Of a stretch of DNA of 64,000 bases, positions 42,033-50,282 are shown in pieces. Both the position numbers and the translations under genes were made by a program. Each line of letters starts with the position of its first letter. Within the stretch, counting starts at the first letter, position 1. This DNA comes from Craurococcus roseus (GTDB taxonomy: Bacteria; Pseudomonadota; Alphaproteobacteria; Acetobacterales; Acetobacteraceae), in assembly GCF_039523795.1 (NCBI RefSeq), contig NZ_BAAAFZ010000006.1, forward strand, positions 103,163 to 167,162. Direction: 5' to 3'. Under the pieces are notes generated by a model. That model saw only the letters and a list, made by a program, of their open reading frames with translations. It was not told the DNA's origin and did no database searches.

Positions 42033-43525
42033 TCGGCCTCGCCGGCATCATCCTGTCGCTGGTGCTGCTGATGTACCTGGCCTACCGGGGCATCAACGTG
42101 CTGGTGCTCGCGCCGATCCTGGCGCTGCTCGCGGTGCTGGCGCAGGGCGACCTGCCGATCCTCGGCACCTACACGCAGGTCTTCATGGCGGCGCTGGGCC
42201 GCTACATGGTGCAATTCTTCCCGCTGTTCCTGCTGGGCGCCATCTTCGGCAAGCTGATGGACGACAGCGGTTCGGCCCGCGCCATCTCGCACTGGATCGT
42301 GGAGCGCGTCGGCGCGGACCGCTCCATCCTCGCCGTTGTGCTCGCCTGCGCCGTGCTGACCTACGGCGGCGTCAGCCTCTTCGTCGTGGCCTTCGCGGTG
42401 TTCCCGGTCGCGGTGGCGCTGTTCCGCGAGAGCGGCACGCCCAAGCGGCTGATCCCGGGCGCGATCGCGCTCGGCAGCTTCACCTTCACCATGACGGCGC
42501 TGCCCGGCACGCCGGCGATCCAGAACGCGATCCCCTCGCCGTTCTTCGGCACCGACGCCTTCGCCGCGCCGGGCCTCGGCCTCGTCGCGGCCCTGATCAT
42601 GTTCGGGGGGGGCACGCTCTGGCTGAACTGGCGCTCGCGCTCGGCGCGCACGGCGGGGGAGGGCTACTCCGGCCTGGCCGCCGCGCCGCCGTACCCGCAG
42701 GGCGGGATGCGCCCGAGCACGGTCGGCGCGGCGCAGGTCGGCGACGTCCCGCGCGAAGCCCCGCCGCCCGCGGGCGCCGAGCAGCGGAGCGGCGTGCCGG
42801 CCGATGCGCAACCGCGCCCCGAGCCCGGCGTCGCGCTGGCCTTCGCGCCCGTGCTGCTCGTCATCGCCGTGAACTGGGCCTTCCTGAACCTGGCGATCCC
42901 GGCGATGGACACCGGCTACCTCGGCGAGCCGCGCTACGGCTCCACCAACATCGGCGCGGTGCGCGGCATCTGGTCCATCATCGTGGCCCTGGTCGTGGCC
43001 ATCCTGTTCATCCTCGCCACGTCGTGGCGGGCCATCGGCGACGTGAAGAAGTCGGTGAACGACGGCACGATGGGCTCGCTGCTCCCCATCTTCAACACCG
43101 CGTCCGAGGTCGGCTACGGCGCCGTCATCGCCGGCCTGCCCGCCTTCTTCGTGATCAGGGAGGCGGTGCTCAACGCGGGCGGCGGCGACCCGGTGATTTC
43201 GCTGGCCGTCGCGGTGAACGTGCTGGCCGGCATCACCGGCTCGGCCTCCGGCGGCATGAGCATCGCGCTGCAAACCCTCGGCTCCACCTACGCCGAGATG
43301 GCGCAGGCCGCGAACATCGACCCGGAGATCCTGCACCGCGTCTCCGCGCTTGCCTCCGGCGGCTTCGACAGCCTGCCGCACAACGGCGCGGTGATCACCC
43401 TGCTCGCCATCTGCGGCCTGACCCACCGCGAGAGCTACGCCGACATCGGCATGGTCTCGGTGGTGATCCCGCTGGTGGCGCTGGTCACGGTGCTGGGTCT
43501 CTACACCGTGTTCGGCAGCTTCTGA
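42029..43525 (+). CDS. GntP-family organic-acid permease
   Basis: A 498-residue membrane protein with about 12 hydrophobic segments. YRGINVLVLAPILALLAVL at the start, PLFLLGAIFGKLMDDSGSARAI, and ITGSASGGMSIAL toward the end match the GntP family, whose members import gluconate, hydroxy acids or 3-hydroxybutyrate. A Pro/Ala-rich cytoplasmic loop of about 60 residues (about 210-270) is longer than usual. It is translationally coupled to the CoA-transferase, fitting uptake followed by CoA activation. Confidence 0.87.
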   Translation: MIGLAGIILSLVLLMYLAYRGINVLVLAPILALLAVLAQGDLPILGTYTQVFMAALGRYMVQFFPLFLLGAIFGKLMDDSGSARAISHWIVERVGADRSILAVVLACAVLTYGGVSLFVVAFAVFPVAVALFRESGTPKRLIPGAIALGSFTFTMTALPGTPAIQNAIPSPFFGTDAFAAPGLGLVAALIMFGGGTLWLNWRSRSARTAGEGYSGLAAAPPYPQGGMRPSTVGAAQVGDVPREAPPPAGAEQRSGVPADAQPRPEPGVALAFAPVLLVIAVNWAFLNLAIPAMDTGYLGEPRYGSTNIGAVRGIWSIIVALVVAILFILATSWRAIGDVKKSVNDGTMGSLLPIFNTASEVGYGAVIAGLPAFFVIREAVLNAGGGDPVISLAVAVNVLAGITGSASGGMSIALQTLGSTYAEMAQAANIDPEILHRVSALASGGFDSLPHNGAVITLLAICGLTHRESYADIGMVSVVIPLVALVTVLGLYTVFGSF

Positions 43526-43540
43526 CTGGAGGATGACGCC

Positions 43541-44338
43541 GTGCGATCCGCCATCGCCGCCGCGGCCTTGCTGCTCCTTTCCGCGCTCCCGACAGCCGCG
43601 CAACAGACGCTGCGCCTCGTCACCGGCGAGTTGCCGCCCTACGCCTTCCACGTCCCCCCGCCGACGGTCGCCGAACAAGGGGAGGCGCAGGGCTTGGTCT
43701 TCGACGTCGTGCGGGAGGTGGCGCGGCGCATCGGGCACCCGCAGGGCGTGGAGTTCATGCCCTGGGCGCGGGCGCAGGAATTGGCGATGACCCGGCCCGG
43801 CGTCGGCATCCTGGCGCTGACGCGCTCGCCGGAGCGGGAGGACCGCTACGCCTGGGTGTTCAACGTGGTGACGGACGACCTGGTGCTGGTGGGCGGCGCC
43901 GGCGTGGACGCCTCCTCGCTCGAATCCGTGCGGAACCGTCCGACCGGCGTGCTGCTGCGCTCCGGCGCCGAGCAGCTCCTGCGCGAGCAGGGCTTCACGC
44001 GCGTCCAGCCCGCGCCGGAGGAGTGGATCAACGCGCAGCGGCTCCGCGACCGGCTGATCGACGCCTGGCTCGCGCCGCGGCTGATGGTGCTGCACGCCGT
44101 CCGGGAGGTCGGGGGCGACGTGTCCGCGCTCAACATCGGCGCGGTGGTCCGGCGCAGCGAGATCTGGTTCGCCGCCTCCCGCGGCCTGCCGGAAGCGGAG
44201 ATCGCCCGCTGGCGTCGCGGCTTCGAGGAGGTGCGCGCGGACGGCGCCTACGACCGCATCCTCGCCCGCTACGCCCGCCTCCGCCCGGCCCCGGTGCCGG
44301 AGGAGGCGCGGCGGGCGACGATCCCCTGGGTCAACTGA
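43541..44338 (+). CDS. ABC-type solute-binding protein, family 3 (amino-acid-like)
   Basis: A 265-residue periplasmic protein. The signal peptide is VRSAIAAAALLLLSALPTAAQ. LRLVTGELPPYAFHV, GLVFDVVREVARRIG, VEFMPWARAQELAM and ILALTRSPEREDRYAW follow the family 3 pattern of polar amino-acid receptors. The C-terminal lobe has WFAASRGLPEAEIARWRRGFEEV. The start is a GTG behind CTGGAGG, 15 bases after the GntP stop. No ABC permease is adjacent, so it might instead be a sensory or orphan receptor. Confidence 0.8.
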   Translation: MRSAIAAAALLLLSALPTAAQQTLRLVTGELPPYAFHVPPPTVAEQGEAQGLVFDVVREVARRIGHPQGVEFMPWARAQELAMTRPGVGILALTRSPEREDRYAWVFNVVTDDLVLVGGAGVDASSLESVRNRPTGVLLRSGAEQLLREQGFTRVQPAPEEWINAQRLRDRLIDAWLAPRLMVLHAVREVGGDVSALNIGAVVRRSEIWFAASRGLPEAEIARWRRGFEEVRADGAYDRILARYARLRPAPVPEEARRATIPWVN

Positions 44339-44347
44339 GCGCGGCCC

Positions 44348-46309
44348 TCACCGGGCGCCGCCGCCGCGCGCCTCCGCGAGGTGGTCGAAGCGGTGGGTGT
44401 AGCTGCCGAGCCCCTGCGTCTGCGACCGCAGCTCGATGATGAGGTCGGCCAGCTCCGCCGCCGGCACCAACGCCTGCACCTCGTCCCACCCCTCCCAATC
44501 CGGCTTCGCGGCGAAGCCTAGGATCTGCCCGCGCCGCCCCGTCAACAGGCGCTGGGCGGCGGGGGTGAAGTCCGCGGGCACGCTGACCGTCACCGCCTCC
44601 ATCGGCTCCAGCAGCACGGGATCGGCCTTCGCCAGCCCCTCCTGCATCGCCATGCGGGTGGCGGTGGCGAAGGCCATGTCGCTGCTGTCCACGGAGTGGA
44701 AGCCGCCGTCGAGCAGCGTCACCGCGACGTCCACCACCGGGTGGCCGAGCGGCCCCTTCCGCGTCGCCTCCTCCGCCGCCTGGCCCACCGCCGGGATGAA
44801 GCGCTTCGGCACGGCGCCGCCGACCACCTTCTCGTCGAAGTGGAAGCCCGAGCCGCGCGGGCGCGGCGCGATCTGGATCTTCACGTCGGCGAACTGGCCG
44901 TGGCCGCCGGTCTGCCGCTTCAAGCGCGCGGCCTGGGTGACGGCGTGGCGGATGGTTTCACGGTAGGCGACCGGCGCGCGCGCGGTGCGCAGCTTCACCC
45001 CGGCCATCGCGGCCAAGCGGTCCAGCGCGGTGCGGAGGTGGATCTCGCCCTGGCCCGCGAGGATGGTCGAACTGCTCTCGGCGTCCTGGGTGACGGACAG
45101 CGCCGGGTCCTCCTCCACCAAGCGCTGCAACGCCGCCGACAGCCGCACCTCGTCCTTGCGGTCCTCCGGCGCGATGGAGAGCGCGTGGACGGGCGGCGGC
45201 GGTTCGGGGAAAGGGAGCGGCGGCCCTCCGAGCGTCGCGCCGGTCTTGACGCCTTCGAGCCGCGCGATGGCGACGAGGTCGCCCGTCTCGGCCTGCTGCA
45301 CCTTCTGCGATTCGCCGTTGGGGAAGCGGTGCAGCCCGCCGGTGCGCTGCCCGTCCAGCGCCGCGCCCTCGCGCAGCGGGCCGCGCCACAGCCGCGCGAA
45401 GGAAAGGCGCCCGGCGTGGCCCGCGTGCATCGTGCGGAACACCTGCGCGAGCGGCGGCCCTTCGGGCGCCACGCCGCGGCGCGCGGCGGTCTCGGCGGCC
45501 GTCGGCACGTCGTGCCGGAGCGCCTTCCACAGCCGCTGCACGCCGTTGTTGTGCTCCGCCGCGCCGAGCAGCACGCTCACGACCGCGCCGCTGGCCTCGC
45601 CGCTGTGGAGCGGGCGGTAGATCTCGGCCGGCTCCACCGGCGCGTCCTCCAGCACCTTCTCCAGCAGCCCGTCGTCGTGGTCGGCCAGCGCTTCCAGCAG
45701 CTCGCCGCGTGCCTCGGCCTCGCGCAGGCGCATCTCGTCCGGCAGGCCGATCCGCTCGGAGGGCGCGCCGCGTCGGTAGCGGTAGGCGCGCCCGCTGACC
45801 ACGTCGACGTAGCCGACGACCTTGTCGCCCTCGCGGATGGGCACTTGCCGGAGCACCAGCTTGCGCTTGGTCTGCGCTTGCAGCGCGGCCAGGGTGTCGC
45901 GCACCGCGCCGTTCAGCGCGTCGAGCTTGTTGACGAAGACCAGCGCCGGCGTGCCCGCCTCCTCCAGCCGGCGGAACAACGGGCCGAGGATGGCGGCGCG
46001 CTCGGGCGCGGCCTCGCAGACCACCACGGCGAGGTCCACCACGGCGAGCGCGCAGCCGGCGTCGAAGGCGAACTCCACGGAGCCGGGGCAGTCGAGGACG
46101 GCCCAGGAGTCGCCCGTGATCGTGGCGTGGCCGAGCCGCAGCTCCGTGCCGATCCCGCGCGCGGCGTTGCGGCGGGGCGCCGCGTTGGTGGCGGCGGCCA
46201 GCAACGCGTCGAACAGGGTGGACTTGCCGCTCCCCTGCGGCCCGACCAGCGCGAAGGACCGGGGCGCCGACGCCCCGTTGCCTGCTCCGTTGCCTTTGGT
46301 GTCCTGCAT
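44348..46309 (-). CDS. EF-G-like translational GTPase paralogue with altered switch regions
   Basis: A 653-residue EF-G-like protein with all five EF-G domains. The P-loop is GPQGSGKST (23-31) and NKLD is present. The G3 motif reads DCPGSVEF (73-80), so the position of the catalytic His of EF-G (DTPGH) is Ser77, and the switch I RGITI motif is degenerate (RGIGTEL). Domain IV (QTGGHGQFADVKIQI) and the C-terminal domain (GRRGQILGF) are kept. It is shorter than true EF-G (about 700). It is probably a ribosome-binding paralogue with slow or no GTP hydrolysis. The ATG at 46309 follows GGGAGG. Confidence 0.85.
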   Translation of the reverse strand: MQDTKGNGAGNGASAPRSFALVGPQGSGKSTLFDALLAAATNAAPRRNAARGIGTELRLGHATITGDSWAVLDCPGSVEFAFDAGCALAVVDLAVVVCEAAPERAAILGPLFRRLEEAGTPALVFVNKLDALNGAVRDTLAALQAQTKRKLVLRQVPIREGDKVVGYVDVVSGRAYRYRRGAPSERIGLPDEMRLREAEARGELLEALADHDDGLLEKVLEDAPVEPAEIYRPLHSGEASGAVVSVLLGAAEHNNGVQRLWKALRHDVPTAAETAARRGVAPEGPPLAQVFRTMHAGHAGRLSFARLWRGPLREGAALDGQRTGGLHRFPNGESQKVQQAETGDLVAIARLEGVKTGATLGGPPLPFPEPPPPVHALSIAPEDRKDEVRLSAALQRLVEEDPALSVTQDAESSSTILAGQGEIHLRTALDRLAAMAGVKLRTARAPVAYRETIRHAVTQAARLKRQTGGHGQFADVKIQIAPRPRGSGFHFDEKVVGGAVPKRFIPAVGQAAEEATRKGPLGHPVVDVAVTLLDGGFHSVDSSDMAFATATRMAMQEGLAKADPVLLEPMEAVTVSVPADFTPAAQRLLTGRRGQILGFAAKPDWEGWDEVQALVPAAELADLIIELRSQTQGLGSYTHRFDHLAEARGGGAR

Positions 46310-46444
46310 CGGCGCGCACCTCCCGGGTTTGCCCCGTCCTGGCAGCGCGGCGGGGACCGTTGGTCGTTGCGGACCCGCGGCGCCCGGGTGGCCCGGACCC
46401 CCGCCGACCCGCCCGGGACGCTAGCACCATCCCGGGCCGTCGCC

Positions 46445-46819
46445 TCAACCCTGGAGGCTCTGGGGCAGCACGTCGGCGTTCAAGGGCAGAATTTCGCCCA
46501 TCCAGAGCGCGTGGGTCAGGTGGTCCGCCCGCGCGTCCTCCGTGTTCGGATGCACCAGCACCGCGAGGCCGAGCCGGTTCAGCATCAACCACGGGACGAG
46601 CGCGGGGAACGATCCGGTGGGGAAGGCGATCTGGAACATCGCCCGCGGGTGCGGCCCCACCGGCACGTCGTGCCAACGGCCGAGCTGCGCCTCGGGGAAG
46701 CGCTCGGCGATGGAGGCGCGGACGCGCTCGGCGCGGTCGCGGGTGGCGGCCGGATCGTAGTAGACGTGCGCGTGGTAGCCGTCGATCGCTCCGGCGGCGT
46801 CACGGGGCTCGGTCGTCAT
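46445..46819 (-). CDS. DOPA 4,5-dioxygenase-family protein
   Basis: A 124-residue protein with YHAHVYYDP at the start, GPHPRAMFQIAF in the middle and VLVHPNTEDARADHLTHALWMG near the end, matching the DOPA dioxygenase family. The conserved His residues probably bind Fe(II). Plant and fungal members open the ring of DOPA; bacterial functions are largely untested. The ATG at 46819 lies 78 bases from the divergent DUF6481 gene. Confidence 0.82.
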   Translation of the reverse strand: MTTEPRDAAGAIDGYHAHVYYDPAATRDRAERVRASIAERFPEAQLGRWHDVPVGPHPRAMFQIAFPTGSFPALVPWLMLNRLGLAVLVHPNTEDARADHLTHALWMGEILPLNADVLPQSLQG

Positions 46820-46897
46820 GGCGGGTGCCTCGCTGCATCGGGTCGAAGGGGCGCCGCCGGGCTTTGCCCGGGCCGGGGCGTCCGGTAGAACGCCCCC

Positions 46898-47299
46898 ATG
46901 GCAGCATTCAAAGGCAACAGCTTCAACGACCGGCTCGCCGCCCAAGCGGACGCGCGCAAGGCGGCTTTGGAGAAATTCCGCGCGAGGCCCGCGCCCGACG
47001 ACCCCGCCGTGCTCGAACGCATCGCGGCGCAGAAGGCGGTGGCGGAGGCGCGCGAAAAGCGCGCGGCCGAGCGCAAAGCGGAGCGCGAAGCGGAAAAGGC
47101 GCGGCTGGCCGCCGAGGAAGCGGCGCGCAAGGCCGAAGCGGAGGCCCGCGCCCGCGAGGAGGCGGAGCGCGAGAAGGGCGAAGCGGAGCGCATCGCCAAC
47201 CTGGACGCCGACAAGAAGGCCCGCGCCCTGGCGCTCGCGGCCGAGCAGAAGGCCCGGCGCGACGCGCGCTACGCCGCGCGCAAGGCGCGCAACCGCTGA
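46898..47299 (+). CDS. DUF6481-family coiled-coil protein
   Basis: A 133-residue, highly charged protein. The N-terminus FKGNSFNDRLAAQADARKAALEKF is the family signature. The rest is one long Ala/Arg/Lys/Glu helix (about 45-130), a likely coiled coil with repeated AEREAEKAR-type heptads. No enzymatic domain is present. The family is common in Alphaproteobacteria and its role is not known; an RNA- or protein-binding role is possible. Confidence 0.8.
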   Translation: MAAFKGNSFNDRLAAQADARKAALEKFRARPAPDDPAVLERIAAQKAVAEAREKRAAERKAEREAEKARLAAEEAARKAEAEARAREEAEREKGEAERIANLDADKKARALALAAEQKARRDARYAARKARNR

Positions 47300-47326
47300 C
47301 GGCGGCGGGGGCGCGGCGGACGCGGC

Positions 47327-48205
47327 CTACTCGTCGTGCACCAGGTACTGGTGCCAGCTCACGTGGACGACCCGCGACTTGGCGCGCAGGGCCACCCCGT
47401 GCGCCCGGCCGCGGGTGAAATGGGCCATCGTCGGCGGGTTGTCCGACGTCAGGAGGCCGACCGGGAACCTGATCTGGCCATCCGCGAGCCTGGGGCCCGC
47501 GAGGCCGGCCGCCTCGTGGTCGGGGACGTCGCGGAAGACGCACGGCACGTGGGTCGCGCCGGCTTGCCTGCACCCGAAGAGGCGGTGGTACCCGTTGAGG
47601 AGGTAGCAACGCCCGTCCACCCGCGCGACATGCACGAAGGGCTTCGCCAAGCGGAGCCGCGCGCCGAGCAGGACGGTGTCGGTCCCCGCGGCGAACACGC
47701 CGAACCGGTCGATGCGCAGGTCGTTGCGCGGGGACTTGACGATGACCGAGGTGGAGTCCGGCCAAACCGGCGAAGGATCATAGGGAAGCGCCGGATGCGC
47801 CATGGGCAGGCAGACGTCCAAGAGGGCGGCGAGCGTGGGGCTGCCCAGCCCCTCCAGGAGCCGGCCCACGCGGGACGTGTCGATGGCGAGTTGATGGCAC
47901 AGCAGCGGGTCGATTTCCACGAGCCGGAATGACGCGCCCTCCAGATCGCCCAGGCAGGCCCGCATCCACGCCTGCTCCAGCAAGGCTTCGAGGTAGGGCT
48001 GGAACGGGGCCGGGATCGGTTGCGGGTCCGCCATGCCCGCGCCGGCGATGCGCGGCCCGATCCTGGTCCGCGCGTCCCGCCACTCTTGCGCCAACTCGGT
48101 TTCCGAGTCCCGTCCGGGTGCCGGGACGCAATCGCGTCGCAAGTAGCCGATCGCCTGCTCGGCGTCGCTGAAGAACCCGAAGAGGGAAAGGCCCGGTGTC
48201 GGCAT
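47327..48205 (-). CDS. Hypothetical protein with a ParB/sulfiredoxin-like motif
   Basis: A 292-residue soluble protein I cannot assign. Its clearest motif, LLNGYHRLFGCRQAGATHVPCVFRDV (about 205-230), resembles the ParB-N/sulfiredoxin fold signature in which a GxxR/NGxHRL loop binds nucleotide or DNA. The N-terminal half has no recognisable domain. There is no signal peptide or membrane helix. It stands alone, with a 200-base gap upstream, and converges on the DUF6481 gene. Confidence 0.55.
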   Translation of the reverse strand: MPTPGLSLFGFFSDAEQAIGYLRRDCVPAPGRDSETELAQEWRDARTRIGPRIAGAGMADPQPIPAPFQPYLEALLEQAWMRACLGDLEGASFRLVEIDPLLCHQLAIDTSRVGRLLEGLGSPTLAALLDVCLPMAHPALPYDPSPVWPDSTSVIVKSPRNDLRIDRFGVFAAGTDTVLLGARLRLAKPFVHVARVDGRCYLLNGYHRLFGCRQAGATHVPCVFRDVPDHEAAGLAGPRLADGQIRFPVGLLTSDNPPTMAHFTRGRAHGVALRAKSRVVHVSWHQYLVHDE

Positions 48206-48401
48206 CTCCGGTGCACCTGAAATTCGAGGCGCGTGTCATCAAAGCGCCACCATACTGCAACGCCGATGCCGAATTCCAGCACGGACGGGCAGACGCGACA
48301 GGATGACGGATGCCGACAAATACGATGCGGTTTCGCAACGGCGCCGCTCGCCGTGATGGCGCCGTTGCGGCTCCTGGTGGTCCGTTCCCGGCCCGGCGGT
48401 G

Positions 48402-48728
48402 TCAGGTTTTCGGTGGACCCGCCATCCTGGCGAAGACCATGCGGTCCTTGTTGTCGCGCATCAGCATGGAAAAGCCCGTGATGGTATCGAGGCCGAGGCC
48501 CAAGGGCATCTCCGAGTCGGGATCGAGCCGCACCTTCGGGTAGCTCTCGCCCGAGACCTTCTCCCACTTGCCGGCGGGCTTCTTGACCTCGACGTTCACG
48601 ACCGTCGCCTTGAACACCATCCGGACGATGGCCTCCTTGGGCGAGGACGGCTTCGTCAGGCTCGGGCAGCCGGCGATCATCTGCCAGCCGTTCGCCAAAG
48701 CCCAGCCGGTCAGTTCGTCTTTGTCCAT
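48402..48728 (-). CDS. Conserved hypothetical protein
   Basis: A 108-residue protein, MDKDELTGWALANGWQMIAG at the start, then IVRMVFKATVVNVEVKKPAGKWEK and a C-terminal MLMRDNKDRMVFARM. Predicted to be a small alpha+beta protein. I do not recognise a named family. The ATG at 48728 is preferred to the long upstream open stretch, which is out of character in composition. It is the most distal in a run of five small genes on the same strand. Confidence 0.6.
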   Translation of the reverse strand: MDKDELTGWALANGWQMIAGCPSLTKPSSPKEAIVRMVFKATVVNVEVKKPAGKWEKVSGESYPKVRLDPDSEMPLGLGLDTITGFSMLMRDNKDRMVFARMAGPPKT

Positions 48729-48780
48729 GCGACTTGTCCCCGTCGTGCGGCCCGGAGCGGAGGCCGGCGCGCGGCGCCGT

Positions 48781-48984
48781 TCAGCGCCGCGCCTTGCCCT
48801 TCTGGATCTCGCGTTCGATGGCGGCGCGCTCGGTCGCGCCCGACCGGCGGATGATCTCCCGCACGATGGCGGGCGACACACGGTGCCGCTTCGAAAGGTA
48901 GGCGATCTCCTCTTCCATCTTGGCGGTGGCCGCTGCGGCGGCGTTCGCATCGAGGCCGTTGGGTTTTCCTTGCGTCTGCGCCAC
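48781..48984 (-). CDS. DUF3606-domain small protein
   Basis: A 67-residue protein. EEEIAYLSKRHRVSPAIVREIIRRSGATERAAIEREI is the DUF3606 helix-turn-helix-like core, a family of short proteins common in Rhizobiales and Acetobacteraceae. No function is known. The start is a GTG at 48984. Confidence 0.72.
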   Translation of the reverse strand: MAQTQGKPNGLDANAAAAATAKMEEEIAYLSKRHRVSPAIVREIIRRSGATERAAIEREIQKGKARR

Positions 48985-49130
48985 GGGACAACCTCATGAT
49001 TTTGGCCCCGCCTGGGGCGAGGCCATCCTGGAAAATCGGCATTGGGCCGCGCGGCCCTCGTCGGGTACGCGGTATCGAACGCCCGCCGGCAGCGCTCGTA
49101 CCCCGGATGGCCGGGGCCGGCGCTACACGT

Positions 49131-49343
49131 TCAGCCGAGCGCCGAAACGGGACCGCGGCGTATCTGGCTTTCGCGGACCACGCGCTCGTGGCCGTCCCGG
49201 ACGTTCTTGACGCGGTATTCGCGGTCACTCGAGTCGTTCGGCAGCAGCCGGACCACCGTGTACAGTCCCGCGGGCGCGGAGCCGTCGAACCTGTTGAGCG
49301 CCAGTTCTACGCTCTGGCCGACCGCGAAGCTGTGGAGAGGCAT
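49131..49343 (-). CDS. Conserved small hypothetical protein
   Basis: A 70-residue beta-rich protein (FAVGQSVELALNRFDGSAPAG, YTVVRLLPNDSSDREYRVKN, GHERVVRES) with the look of a small SH3-like barrel. Similar short proteins recur in Alphaproteobacteria without a known role. The ATG at 49343 is chosen; the open frame upstream is arginine/proline-rich and probably not coding. Confidence 0.6.
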   Translation of the reverse strand: MPLHSFAVGQSVELALNRFDGSAPAGLYTVVRLLPNDSSDREYRVKNVRDGHERVVRESQIRRGPVSALG

Positions 49344-49431
49344 GTGGCATCCCTCGCGGGCCGGGGCGCGTCCCCGGCGGCGCCGGGGCGGGGCGGTCGG
49401 GCGGCCCGCGTGCCGCACCGCCCTTTCGCGG

Positions 49432-49587
49432 TCAACCCACGATGTCTAGTACGATCCGGCGCAACTCGTCCCGCGTCAGTCCCCGGGTTTCGGGTTCAGA
49501 CGCGGCGGCCGAAGGCATCGAGGCCGGCTTGGCGGCACCGACGGGCGGCTGCGGCAAAGCGGCGGTACGATAGAAGTCCTTGAACAT
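49432..49587 (-). CDS. 51-residue small ORF
   Basis: A short frame, MFKDFYRTAALPQPP at the start and LTRDELRRIVLDIVG at the end, with a Pro/Ala-rich middle. An AAAGGAA site precedes the ATG. The C-terminal amphipathic helix looks like a conserved small-protein motif. It lies in a colinear run of small genes. It is easily missed because of its size; no function is proposed. Confidence 0.5.
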   Translation of the reverse strand: MFKDFYRTAALPQPPVGAAKPASMPSAAASEPETRGLTRDELRRIVLDIVG

Positions 49588-49603
49588 ACATTCCTTTCGC
49601 GGC

Positions 49604-49621
49604 GGCGTCGTTGCCGACGCC
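49604..49621. terminator. Hairpin between csp and the 51-residue ORF
   Basis: GGCGTCG-TTGC-CGACGCC forms a 7-bp stem with a 4-base loop. A second small palindrome (CCCCGCGGGG, 49681-49690) lies right after the cold-shock gene stop. One or both may terminate csp transcription. Confidence 0.4.
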
Positions 49622-49691
49622 GGCCCGCATCACTCTGGATACAAGCTCCGCTGAGTGCGCCGGCGCGGACGCCGACGCTCCCCCGCGGGGT

Positions 49692-49898
49692 TTAGACCAG
49701 CTTCAGGTTGGTGGCCGAGGTCTTGCCCTGCTGGCCGCGCTGGAGTTCGTACTCCAACTTCTGGCCCTCCTGCGGATGGCCGATCCCAGCCCGCTCCACG
49801 TCGGAAATGTGGACGAAGACATCCTTCGAGCCGTCATCCGGCTGGATGAAGCCGTAGCCTTTGGTTGGGTTGAACCACTTCACGGTTCCGATGGACAT
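49692..49898 (-). CDS. cspA: Cold-shock-domain RNA chaperone
   Basis: A 68-residue Csp protein that binds single-stranded RNA/DNA and melts secondary structure. RNP1 is KGYGFIQ and RNP2 is VFVHI; the N-terminal MSIGTVKWFNPTKG is classical. Full single-domain length. The region upstream (49899-50282) contains no gene on this strand and could hold a long regulated 5' leader, as known for cspA-type genes. Confidence 0.93.
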   Translation of the reverse strand: MSIGTVKWFNPTKGYGFIQPDDGSKDVFVHISDVERAGIGHPQEGQKLEYELQRGQQGKTSATNLKLV

Positions 49899-50282
49899 GG
49901 TTGTGTTCCGTGTCTTGAGAAAGTGCCGTCCGCGCGCCACCGCGCGGCGGATCGAGCATCGCAAGGAGACGGACACGAGGCTCGGCGCTCGGTAACGAGC
50001 AGGGAGAGCGGGCCGAACCAAACGAAGCTGACCTGAGTAAGATGGGCCGGTAGGGCAGGCATTGCAAGCCCATGCGGAGGACCGGCGGATGGGGGGACTG
50101 GACCTCCGCGCGCCACCGGCAGGGCCACGGCGGCGCGTAACGACATGTGACGCGGCGCACATCCGCCGGCCGTACCCGCGTGTGAACCTGCGGTGGCGGA
50201 CCTGCGGCGGCAGTGATCGGCAGCCGCGAGGCGGGCCGGGGCGGCCGCTCGCCGGACGCCTGGGCGGGAGGAGGGTGCAGCG
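49899..50282. other. Gene-free interval between divergent csp and RoxA-like genes
   Basis: This 384-base stretch holds no convincing coding frame. It must contain the promoters of both divergent genes and the csp leader. A strong ribosome site (GGAGGAGGG) for the RoxA-like gene is at its right end. I see no obvious tRNA or terminator. Confidence 0.5.

Noticed and set aside
41957..44095. Open frame of about 700 codons opposite GntP and the family-3 binding protein
   Set aside because: Composition (His/Arg/Asp/Ala) is typical of antisense frames at high GC, and it crosses two clear genes.
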